This document shows, one piece after another, positions 1-9,720 of a stretch of DNA of 64,000 nucleotides. The notes beneath the pieces were generated by a model. It made no database searches. It was not told the origin of the DNA and worked only from the letters and a program-made list of their open reading frames with translations. Position numbers and translations under genes: made by a program. Every line of letters starts with the position of its first letter. Positions within the stretch are counted from its first letter, which is position 1. Source of the DNA: Lenzites betulinus (Eukaryota; Basidiomycota; Agaricomycetes; Polyporales; Polyporaceae); NCBI GenBank assembly GCA_022264855.1, contig JABYQU010000022.1, positions 470,344 through 534,343 of the forward strand, written 5' to 3'.

Positions 1-1
1 C

Positions 2-537
2 GTGCTCATCGGCTTGACCCTTGCGGTCGACGACGAGTTCAAGATTCTCTTCGTTGTCATTGTCTTCCATCGTGAGTACGATATATACCACACGGTGATA
101 TCGGCGCTGACGTGCATATGCAGAAATGTTCGAAGGCCTCGGTGTCGGCTCCCGGTTGGCATACCTTCGCCTTCCGCCCAAGTACAACTACGTCGCCATT
201 CTCGGCGGCGTCCTCTTTGGTATCACCACGCCCATCGGTATCGCCGTCGGTCTTGGCGTCCGTACGACGTACAACCCCGACAGCACCACCGCCAGCATTG
301 TCAGCGGCATCCTGGACGCGTTCAGTAGTGGTATCCTGTTGTACACCGGTCTCGTCGAGGTACGTGAAACCGCACCGTTTCATACGCCTATCATTCTGAC
401 AGTCGTTGCAGCTCATGGCGCACGAGTTCCTGTTCAACGCGGACATGCTGAACGGGTCGAACTCCAAGCTCGCATACGCGCTGTGCTGCATGGTGTTTGG
501 CGCGGGTATCATGGCCCTCCTCGGTCGCTGGGCATAA
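2..537 (+). CDS. ZIP-family zinc transporter, C-terminal part (5' end outside window)
   Basis: This is the last third of a plasma-membrane type ZIP (ZRT/IRT-like) divalent metal importer, probably for zinc. Three exons are visible: 2..71, 124..359 and 412..537, joined by two 52-bp GT-AG introns; together they give 143 residues plus a stop. The first junction creates the ZIP hallmark FHQMFEGLGVGSRLAYL, in which the conserved His and Glu of transmembrane helix V bind the metal. Helices VI to VIII follow (GGVLFGITTPIGIAVGLG; DAFSSGILLYTGLVELMAHE; CCMVFGAGIMALLGRWA), and the protein ends a few residues after the last helix, as ZIP proteins do. The start, the N-terminal helices and the His-rich loop lie upstream of base 1. 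Substrate (zinc rather than iron) and membrane location are inferred from the family. Confidence 0.9.
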
Positions 538-1948
538 CCTTAATCGCCTCGACGCCTGCCGATCATTCGCCTCATTCGATGCACCTCCGCGTCTCCGCAT
601 GTACATCCCATGTCCCTTCTATGCTCTAGCATTCCGCCCCACATCTTGCGCATCCCGCTTTGCTTGCTTCCCCGGGGCCCCCCTTGCCAGTGGACGCCCT
701 GGGTCATGTCACGACCGCCGCTCACGTCCGCGTATCATTATTTACGCTGTACCCCAAGGACCCTTGCTGTCGCATACGCTCGTAGTAGATAGTCACCGCA
801 TGTAATGTCGTCGTAGTCCGGGGCCGTGTACGATTTCCTTGTGACGGGTGCGAATAGATACCCGTGTGAAGTCTTTGTGAAGTGTGCGTTGTGCGTGGCT
901 TCTAGGATATGGAGAAACATATCTCTCCGCAGTAGGTGTTGTACATACCTGTCCACCAAGCTGTCCACAGCGTTATGCCACACGGTAGGCCTCGGATGTA
1001 AAACCAAAACTGGACACGAGTAGGATAGCCCCACATCAGGGTTGCGAGGGATCCAGGATGGGGATGAGCTATGTAACCGGACGACATCTTTGCTGGCTTA
1101 TTGTTTTACAGTGAGGCTCATCGAACAGCCTTATATGTGGCCGGCCAGGAGTAGCAACTGTATCCTATCGTACTGTGCATGGCAGATCCTGAAGCATTAG
1201 GCTCATGCGACACAATGGGCCCTCGCTGGAATACAAAACCGCCATTTATTACCGCAGATCCGTATTCAGTTGATCGCGGTGATATTTGTATATCAGACAC
1301 GTCGCTTTCCTACGTCGGTCGACACTCGAAGGTTCAGTGCATCATTAAATCTTGATGCAGGCGATGGGCCACCTAGCGGGGGCTGCGCCGTGGGTGCTTC
1401 AGCTCAGACATGGGTCGTTCATGAGGAGAAGACAAAGGACTCTAAGGGACTATACGCCGCACGAAAGAGCGGCTGGAAACTCAAAGAGCACTCGGACCAA
1501 GGATGGGCCCCATCCTTGGTCCGAGTGCTCTTTCGAGTGGGCTGTGGCGCTGCGAGCCGGGAGCGCAACGACGATGCCCATAAAAGGGCGTGGCGGGACA
1601 TTGATTGTGACATAAGCAGATCTGATCTGGGCACAAGCGCGCAAAGAGTGGCCGACCGCGCTCCCAGGCGCAGACTCGAGCTTCCCGACCTCTTCCTCCT
1701 CTTCTCCCATCCCCACCGCCGCCCGCCCGCCGCTCTTGACGACGACGGAGAACCCCAGTGCGACAGGCTCGGCTGCGCATCCGCCCCCGCCCCCCTCCCC
1801 CCGCTGACACAGCGTGCAAGACACACCCGGACCAGGATCGGAGACGCGGTCATATCCACACCCTCAGCAACCACACGCTCCTCGGGCGCAGTCCGCCCCG
1901 CCCACCCCTCCCCGCCGCCCCGCACCCCCCCACGAACCCACACAGACG
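538..1948. other. intergenic region, about 1.4 kb, with one long palindrome
   Basis: No convincing gene was seen. It lies between the transporter stop and the RhoGAP start, so it should contain the transporter 3' UTR and the RhoGAP promoter and 5' UTR. A CATAAAAGGG element at about 1578 and pyrimidine/C-rich sequence from about 1680 to 1945 fit a promoter and leader for the downstream gene. The palindrome at 1483-1533 is listed separately. Long open frames overlapping 1270-2463 have Arg/Pro/Ala-rich composition and are shadows of GC-rich DNA. Confidence 0.6.
1483..1533. repeat. perfect 25-bp inverted repeat with a 1-nt centre
   Basis: The arms are 1483-1507 and 1509-1533 and are exact reverse complements; base 1508 is the centre. 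The arm begins AAAGAGCACTCGGACC and ends GGATGGG. The match stops cleanly on both sides (C at 1482 and C at 1534 do not pair). There is no A/T tract typical of a terminator, and it lies upstream of the RhoGAP gene. Confidence 0.95.
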
Positions 1949-4856
1949 ATGAGCGAGCTCGAGGACGGCTTCCAGGCGCACGGCCGTCCGTCCTGGGACA
2001 CCCAGAACGGCGACGGCGGCTCCGACCTCGGCCACCCCGCCCGCGCGCCCGCCCACTACCCGCGCATGCCGCAGACGCACTACGTGACGTCCGCGGAGTC
2101 GCTCGACCAGCACTCGCACCAGTCGCACCAGAGCCACCTCTCGCAGAGCGGCGGCGGCGGCGGCGCGCACCCGTACGGCGACGGGGCGCCGCCGACGCCG
2201 ACGAAGGCGTCGACGTCGCCGCCGCGCGAGAGCACGGAGAGCGCGCCGCGCTGGCGGGACAGCGAGACGGTCGGCGCGGGCGGCGGCGGGAGCGAGGTGG
2301 GGCATGGGCAGCTGCCGCGCGTGAGCGTGGAGGAGAGCGTGACGAGCGGGGACGGGGACTACGCGGCGAGCCCGGCGGTGGTGGCGACGCTGGTCGAGCC
2401 GAGCTTCGACGAGAATATCTTGCGGGCGTTGTGCCAGACCGATGTGAGTGGTTTTGTTTGTAGTTGGGGGTGGGAGGACCGGAGGGTGCTTGGGGCTTGG
2501 CGGGTGCTTGGGACTGACGGTTGTTGTGCTGCAGTGCGGGGTGCCGCTCCTTATGGACAGGATCAAGCAGAGCATGGTGTCATGTAGGGTGAGTGACCTT
2601 TGTTTCGGTGTCCTAGGGCGCGTACGACCTTCACCAGGAAGCGGCAAGTTTCTTGAAACGGCGCGCAGGCATCGAAGATGAATATGGCAAGTCGATGCAG
2701 AAGCTCGCCCGGCAGGCGGCCAACGAGTATGCGACTAGCGAGGCCAAAGCAGGGTGAGCACCAGCCAAGCATTATGTTCGAAATGTTGAGTTCGAACCGT
2801 GCTCCGGTTTAGATCCTATGTGAACGCGTGGCAGTCGTCCATGCGCACGCATGAGGTCATGGCCGACAACAGAATCAAGTTTGCGCTGCGTTTGAACGAG
2901 ATGAGCGAGGAGCTGTCGAATCTTGCGAAAGAAGTGGACAAGAATCGGAAGGCGGTGAGTTGCAATGCTCAGCTGCTGCGCGTTACGTCTGACCCAACGT
3001 GCCCACGATATAGACTAAGGATCTAGCCACCCGCTACGAACGCTCCCTGCAAGAATCAGAATCAACCACCGAGAAAGCGAAGACGCGCTTCGATATGACT
3101 GCAGAAGAATTGGAGCGGTTGCTTTTGCAAAAAGAGGGCGAGTCTTTGAAAGACAACGCGATGCAAGGGAGATCGCCAGTGAACGGGAAGCGGGTAATTG
3201 GGAAGGCAGTCGCGAAGGGTGGCATGCTGTTGAAGGGCAAGAACCCTCAAAATGTAGGTGCAGCATTACCGAGATATCTGAATGAATGACTAACAAAGGA
3301 CACAGCTACAACGCCAAGAAGATGATATCCGAGCTCGGATGTCAACTGCATCGGATGCATACCGCAAGGCTGTCACAGAGACCCAGACGATCCGGCAAGA
3401 GTACTTCAACTTCCAGTTACCCCGGATTCTACGAGTACGTCCAACGACCAACGTACGCCTGCGTTAGCTCATCATTGACTAATACCCTGGAAATTAGGCG
3501 TTCAAGGAGTGCGTCGACGAAATTGACTTGGGAACCCAATACCACCTCGCCCGTTATGCATTCCTATGTGAGAGCATCGTGCACAGCGATGCGACCATTG
3601 TGTCACCGCCCGACGAGAACTGTACGTAACCCTCCTCGATGCGCTACCCTGCGCTCACCCTGATCTGCTACAGCTCCCGGGCTGAAAGCGACCATGGAGT
3701 CGATCGATAATCGGACAGACTTCAAGACGTACATGCAAGCGTACATATATGCGCATGGAGGCACGGCTCGTGGCCCGCGACGAACTGGTCCCGCTGACGA
3801 AGGCTTCGTGCGTATCTATCCTTGTCATATCCTCGGGGCGCCGGCTAAGTACCAGAATAGCTCCCGCCCATGCCCGCTCTGCACCACCACCCCGGAAGCT
3901 CACCGAGCCCGTCGAACGTGCCGCTCTCCGATAAGGGCAGGCCAACGTTCGGCGTCAACCTTGCGGAGCAGATGGCGCGCGACGATGTCGACATCCCGCT
4001 CATCGTCGTGAAGTGCTGCGAGGCTATCGAGAAGTACGGGCTCACCACGCAGGGCATATACCGCGTAGGCGGCACGCACAGCAAGGTGATGAAGCTGAAA
4101 GAGCGGCTTGATCGAGGTGCGTTTGTCACCATGGCTTCCCCCACATGTGTTCGTGCGGAATTGGTCGCTGACTACGCCGCGGCCCCGACAGACCTGGACG
4201 GCGTGAACCTCGACGCGGACGAGTGGTCGTCTGACATCAGCAACGTGACGAGCGTGCTCAAGCTCTGGCTGCGCGAGCTCCCGGACCCGCTGTTCACCTC
4301 GCAGCAGCACTCGGACTTCCTCGAGGCGGCACGTACGTGATTTCCCCGATTGGCTGCCGCCGCCGCGTCCCTAACGCACCGCACAGGGAACGAGAACGAG
4401 CGTGCCAGGCACATCCGGCTGCACGAGCGCGTCAACGCGCTGCCTGACCCGAACTATTCCACGCTCAAGTACCTCATGGGCCACCTGCACAGGTGCGTTT
4501 TATGGCCGTTGATCCGTGGACTGCGTCCTGTGTCCAAGGCGCGAGGCGTGATGCTGACGGCGCCCCCCTTTCTCCGCGCGGCGATGCAGAGTCGCGCAGC
4601 ACGAGGCGCAGAACGCGATGTCGGTGCAGAACATCGCGATCGTGTTCGGCCCGACGCTCTTCGGGCAGGGCCAGCCAGGGGTGAACGGCCAGATGAACGG
4701 CATGGCCGACGCGTCGCTCCAGAACAAGGTACGCGGGCTGCTGCACGCTCTTGGGTGGAGGACTGAGACTGATTGGTGCGCGTTTGCTTGCAGGCCGTCG
4801 AGACCATCCTCGAGCACTACACCGACATCTTCGTCGACGACGGCGAGGAGACGTAG
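1949..4856 (+). CDS. F-BAR and RhoGAP domain protein (Rga8/Rgd1-like)
   Basis: Predicted GTPase-activating protein for a Rho-family GTPase, acting at curved membrane during polarised growth or cytokinesis. Thirteen exons: 1949..2443, 2535..2588, 2638..2753, 2813..2954, 3014..3253, 3306..3434, 3498..3621, 3674..3807, 3861..4116, 4192..4332, 4387..4492, 4590..4728, 4794..4856; 712 aa. Residues 1-150 are low-complexity (Ser, Gly, His, Pro). The F-BAR domain follows at about 155-420, starting near LLMDRIKQSMVSCREAASF, with long coiled-coil helices. The RhoGAP domain covers about 505-712: GIYRVGG carries the arginine finger (about R546), and the NIAIVFGPTLF helix is present. The third exon could start at 2617 with a 28-bp intron, but that inserts seven residues into the F-BAR helix, so 2638 was preferred. 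The start has an in-frame ATG in an ACG-ATG-A context. Confidence 0.93.
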
Positions 4857-6334
4857 GGTATCCTACTCTACGTTATTCCCCCGAGTCTCCAGTATGCGCC
4901 TCTCTCGTGTCTTGTGTCTTGCAATCCGTCTACGTGTATACCCTCATACTCGCATGTATCCTCTATAGCCTATCCCTATGTCCCTCTCTCCCCGCCCGCT
5001 TAAGATTATTCCTCCTCTCGCCCGTTGCCATCCCCGCGCCCGTCCTCGCTCTCGCCCCCGCTCCGCCTGTTACCAGCTACCAGCTACCAGTTACCCCACG
5101 TTAATATCCGTATATCCCTTCCTCCCTCCCCCGCGCCCCCCGCGTTTCGTTTTTGTGCCAGGCGCCACGGACATCGGAGCTGGCTCCGCGCCGGCAGACG
5201 ACGGACCGTTCGTACGCAGTTAGTCGGCGGTTGTATGTATGTGGATCCCGCAGCGTGTAGTCACACCGTCCCAGTCTACTATCTTATTCGAATGCGTTCT
5301 CCCCGGGCTTCCTTCTGCGTTTCTGTGCCTTTCTTTGTCGCTTTCCCTCCCTGCACCCTGACGCGCGTGCAGGAACTCGAATCGGCGAATTCGCCGGGCA
5401 TATATGATGCAAAATCAGCACGCGGCGGGCGGGGCACGTCGTCCACGGGGCCAAGGCACCGGAGGTAGTCGCGCTGCGCCGCGCACCCGGGGCGCATGTG
5501 CGTGGGTGCGTGTGTGCGCGGGGGATCGCTGGGTGCCCGACGGGTGGGACAAACAGATACCCACAGAGGACGCCAATATGCTTCATGCTGGGGCCTGGGA
5601 TCGGAGTGACCGGCGACCCATGGGCGCGGGGCCTGAGTTTTTAGACATGGAATTGGGAGACATGGTGTTCGTATTGGGACGGCTTGCCACAGTGGGGGTG
5701 GGGTGGAAGCTTAACTCGCCTTGAAGCCTTCAGTACTAGTCCTAAGTGCCCACACCCGCGCCACTAGTGACCATGGATCCAAAGCCAGGGGATCGGCGTG
5801 TGTCCCCACACCACCTCGAGAAACCTCGGAGGGCGACGGGCGAAAGAGCAGCGTGATATCGATAAATACAGCGCGCGTGCGCGTGTGCGTGCGAGGGTAC
5901 GGATACAGGCGTGCGGACGACGACAGATTATGTTCCTACGGCAGATCGCTGCCGGTGCTTGCGGGTGGTTGAGCCTGTGTCGCAGTGCGCGGCCGTGAGA
6001 CGGGGACTTGGACTCGGACTCGGAGAGGTTGGACGCGGGGTCGGGGGGATGCAGGATGACGCACCTCCGAATCGCGAGGCGACCCTATGTGGGCCGCTGC
6101 GCTACAGTGTCTTGGTCACTGTGCACTCGCCCCGCGCCCCCCTCTCGCTCCCGTTCTCGCGGTGCCCACGCCCCTGATCCCATTCCCACTCCCACTCCCA
6201 CTAACATCCCTGCCGCATCCAGCGCGCCGATCCCTCCCCCGCGCTTGGCCCGACCGCAGGTGCGCGCACCCGTCCGCGTTCTGCACACCCACCCAGTCGC
6301 GTCAGCGCACGCCCGCACGCCCAACCACAGCAGC
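4857..6334. other. intergenic region, no gene seen
   Basis: About 1.5 kb between the ends of two convergent genes, so no promoter is required here. The first 300 bases are pyrimidine-rich and probably RhoGAP 3' UTR. The many short open frames lack family resemblance and have Arg/Pro/Ser-rich composition. A CT-rich stretch and short CCCACT-type repeats occur at about 6180-6205. Nothing else is supported. Confidence 0.55.
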
Positions 6335-7559
6335 CTAATACCGCGTCCACACCGCCGCGCCCGCGTCGTCCGCGACCCACACGTCCGCGCCGGGCTCGCG
6401 GCGCCACTCGGTGCGCGAGGGGAAGACGACGGCGCGCAGCGCGGGGCACGCGCGTGCCCACGTCGTGCAGAGCGCGCGTTCTTCGAGTGCGTTCCCGCGC
6501 GCGATGCCGTCGACGGACGTCGGCGAGAGGTCGAGCGTGTGCAGCGCGAGGAACGCGCCGAGCACGGGGGAGAGGCCGGCGAGGAGGCTCTGGGGAGCGC
6601 GAGGGTGGGTCAGCGGGCGTGCGAGGGAAATGGACGAGAAACGGAAGAGGGCGGGCAGGGGGACTCACGATGCCGGAGAGCGCAAAGTGAAGTGTGTGTC
6701 GGAGCGCGAGCTTGACTTTGAGGACCTCGACCGCGCACAGATGTCGGGAGATGTCGCGGAGCAGGATCGGCGTGACGCTCATCATGCTGAGGTCGAGGAA
6801 GCGGATGGGCGCGCTCGCCTGCGCGATGCGCTGCAGATCGCGCTCCGTGATGAACTCGTGCCCCACGAGCCCGAGCAGCTGCACGGGGCGCCCCGGGAGC
6901 ACCGACGCGGCGGCGACCGCGCTCCCGCGGAACGTCGCGAGCAGCGGCAGTGCTTCGCTGGGCAGCGCGAGCGCCTCGTAGCAGTCCGGCAGGCGCAGCT
7001 GCTCGATGCTCGGCGTGGCCGCGAGGAACCACGCGATGGGCGCGGGGGGCGCGGGCCCCGCGGCGCTCGCGTAGAGCTTGGGGGACATGCTCCCACGACC
7101 GACGCCGCTGAGGGCGAAGACGCGGAGGGCGGGGAACGCGCAGCCGCCGAGAACGATGCGGGCGTCGAGCGTGCCGCCCGCGAGGCCGAGCGCGAGGTCG
7201 AGCTGCTCGAGGTGGGCGAGCGTGCGCAGGGCCCGGTGGAGCGCGTCGAGGACGGGGCCCGCGGCTGCGACGTAGTCGTCGCGGGGCCCGGGGTCGGTCT
7301 GCCAGCGTATTGCGAGGCGGCGGACGACGGCAGCGAGGTGGGGGCGCGCGAGGAGGGTGTGCGCGAGCGTTGCGGTGTGTCGCGGGGCGGGCGCGGCGCG
7401 CGGGAGGGACTCGACGATGGTGATGGAGGTGTAGAGGATGTGTTCGGCGACGAGACGGAAGCGTTGGGAGGCGCGGAGGACGACGGCGAGGCCGGCGGGG
7501 GTGAGGTTGTCGAAGATGGCGTGGAGGGTCTCGTTGGGGAGCTGGGCGACGGAGGCCAT
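6335..7559 (-). CDS. F-box protein, probable substrate adaptor of an SCF ubiquitin ligase
   Basis: Two exons, 6669..7559 and 6335..6589 (complement), joined by a 79-bp GT-AG intron, give 381 aa. The N-terminus reads LPNETLHAIFDNLTPAGLAV then LRASQRFRLVAEHILY at residues 7-45, the pattern of an F-box that binds Skp1. The rest is Leu-rich with weak LRR-like spacing (LEQLDLALG, IRFLDLSMM, LHTLDLSPTS), as in the expanded F-box families of Agaricomycetes, where substrates are mostly unknown. The gene is very GC-rich, which is why equally long open frames occur on the other strand. The second exon was chosen because it restores phase and the LHTLDL repeat; reading on without splicing gives an Arg/Pro-rich tail. 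Target unknown. Confidence 0.82.
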
Positions 7560-7568
7560 GGCGGCGGG

Positions 7569-7895
7569 GTCGTGGGTGGTCTCGTCGAGCGGGGGGTGGT
7601 CGCGTCGAGTGGTGGGTTGTCTCGTCCAGTGGTGGACGGTCCGTTCGAGTGGTGGGGGGTCTCGTCCAATGACTGGTGGTCTCGCGGTAAGTGGTCGCGT
7701 CGAGCGGGGGTGGTGTCGTCGAGTGGGGGGTGGGCGCGTCCAGTGGTGGGCGGTCTCGCGGTGAGTGGTGTCGTCGAGCGGTGGATGATCGCGTCGAGTG
7801 GTAGGTAGTCTTGTCGAGCGGTGGGTAGTGTCGTCGAGCGTAGTGTCGTTGAGCGGGGGGCTATGAGCGTGGTATCGTCGAGCGGGGGGCTATGA
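7569..7895. repeat. degenerate minisatellite, unit about 20 bp
   Basis: A G-rich tandem array directly upstream of the F-box start. The unit approximates GTGGTCTCGTCGAGCGGTGG, with variants such as TCGCGTCGAGTGGTGG and TCGTCCAGTGGTGG. About 15 imperfect copies are visible by eye. The last two copies share a longer perfect stretch, CGAGCGGGGGGCTATGAG or its near match, around 7847-7866 and 7877-7894. It sits where the promoter or 5' UTR of the F-box gene should be, so copy number could affect expression. Confidence 0.85.
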
Positions 7896-9299
7896 GGGAG
7901 CAGGCGTGGGTCGGGGGAGCGGAGGGAGGAGCTGGGAGGGGAGAGTAGGAAGGAACTCAGGAAGGCCGAGTCTAAAGCGGGCGCGGGGCGAAAGGGGCGA
8001 CACTCACGAGTCGCGCGGATCGGCTCACGCTGAGACTCGCGCAGATTCTCGTCCGCCCGGGGCCGCGCGCAGGAGACGGGCGGTCGCAAGCACGCGTTGC
8101 GTTGTGCAGGCTCACGCGGTGCGAGTTGTCGCTCACGCGGCGCAAGTTGTTGGGCTGGCTGGGGTGGCAACGGCGGGTGCGTCCAAGGGCAGTCAATGGC
8201 GAGCGGAGAAAAACCGGGTGAGGGCGGGGGGGATTCCCAAGGGCCAGAGAAGTATATAACGGAGTGGCGGCGCAGGCGAGGCGTTGAATCGCAGAGGAAT
8301 CACCGTCGCCGTCTAATCGCGCGCGCTGTGCAACACGCCCTCCTCGCGCACACCCACAGCCGTGGGCCCGACAGATAAGCTGGTGACAACACTGCCAACG
8401 CCGGACATAGCAGCACGCAAGCGGGGATGCTGGCAGAGCGAAAGAGAGCTGGCTTCGCATCATCCTCTGTGCGCGTCTGGATGCACACTATCACGCGGAG
8501 GAGATATAAAGTTACTTTAGGCGCTCACTTTCTCTCACTTTACTCGCTTTTCGCCGGTTCTACGCAAGGGTCCTACTTCCTGTTCACTTTGGAATCACTG
8601 GGACGGGTGCCAGGGTGGGACAGTATACTTAGGCCTCGGACCCTTTCTCCCCGTACTCGCCGCGCCCACTCGCCTGTTGAATGCTCCTCGCTGTATACCC
8701 ACCCATGGCGCATGGGCACCCCGCCATCGGGATGAACATTCACGCACGTTCTTGCTCCTCGCTGTATTTGTACCGCCTTACTCAAAACAGTTCCGGCACA
8801 TACTGTGTGCGCCCAAACAATCATGCACCTGATGCCCTGCTACAAGATCGTCGATGAACCATCTGTAGCTTCGGCTTCACACTCTTCGGTGAGTTCCATT
8901 GTCACCGCGTTCATCATCGTTAACCGGAGGTGTATGTCGGTGGAACGGGGGTTTAATTGGGTAGTATGGATGGAAGAGATGCCGATGGTGAGAGCACCGG
9001 AGTATTGCTGCTCGTCGCCGACAGTGTGACGTGACAGGGACCAGCGCTCTGGGAGTCAATGATTTACAAGTGCTGCCTACAGCTAAGTTACAGGGCTTAG
9101 CAGCCCTTGATCGCTCCAAATATAATTTCTATGCTATACTTGAGTGGGTATGTAAACATTCGACTGAGCAATAGAGTGTGTGTAGCCTAGTGTCGCGCTA
9201 TACAATTCGACGTGACACCAATCTCTAGGTGGGAGTCAGTGACGGACTACTAATGAGGTAAGTGACTGTGCAAGCGCCGAAAGTAACGGTCTTGCGGGA
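7896..9299. other. intergenic region, no gene seen
   Basis: Short TATA-like elements occur at about 8252 (AGTATATAAC) and 8502 (GAGATATAAAG). From about 8510 there are scattered ACTTT/CTCACTT motifs related to the clusters at 9300-9455. The open frames (for example 7972-8463 on the minus strand) have no recognisable domain. This stretch may be the outer flank of the transposon or host sequence; the boundary could not be set. Confidence 0.45.
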
Positions 9300-9455
9300 A
9301 CTCACTTGGCTCGACTTTGCTTGCGTGCCCTCACTTGAGCTTGCGGTGTCTCACTTTAACTCACGTTGGCTTACGGTGCCTAGCTTTCACTCACTTGGCC
9401 TTACTGGGGTTCACTTTGCTTAACTCGTGCTCCCGGTCACGCACTCACTTGGGCT
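9300..9455 (+). repeat. left subterminal repeat cluster, CTCACTTTGCTT-type
   Basis: At least ten diverged copies of a CTCACTT/GCTT motif are packed into 150 bases, for example CTCACTTGGC, CACTTGAGCTTGCGG, TCACTTTAACTCACG and TTCACTTTGCTTAACTC. The same motif recurs on the far side of the transposase gene. In MULE and related elements such repeats often bind the transposase; that role is inferred here. Confidence 0.7.
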
Positions 9456-9720
9456 ACCTACGAAGTCGTGCTCGACACGCGTGACCGTTGATTCACTCAA
9501 TGACGCTCTTCGAGCCCCAGGCTTCTGTTCGAATGTAGTATATGTAGGAGTGCTAGAAACATTAATCATATCTCGCTTTGGTGCGTCTGTCCTCGTCTAT
9601 GGCCTTCGATATGGCAGCCTGTCCTGTCGACCTCGTTCGTTTACTTCTCCTCAACTCCACAACGGTAGGCTCTTTGTCTTCGGCCTCAAGATCGACCAAT
9701 CTGGAGCTGGTCTCGCTCTA

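Noticed and set aside
1483..1533. Rho-independent type terminator
   Set aside because: This is a eukaryotic sequence, there is no T tract, and the arms are perfectly paired with almost no loop.
1270..2463. 397-codon open frame starting upstream of the RhoGAP gene
   Set aside because: It runs through the palindrome and C-rich leader in a frame different from the F-BAR protein, with Arg/Pro/Ala-rich composition.
2589..2616. 28-bp intron in the RhoGAP gene
   Set aside because: The 49-bp alternative ending at 2637 removes a seven-residue insertion from a conserved F-BAR helix and matches the size of the other introns.
6411..7808. 465-codon open frame on the plus strand overlapping the F-box gene
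   Set aside because: Antisense to a gene with a good F-box; composition is Arg/Glu/Gly-rich with no domain, and the length follows from high GC content. The 462-codon minus-strand frame at 6782-8170 was rejected for the same reason.
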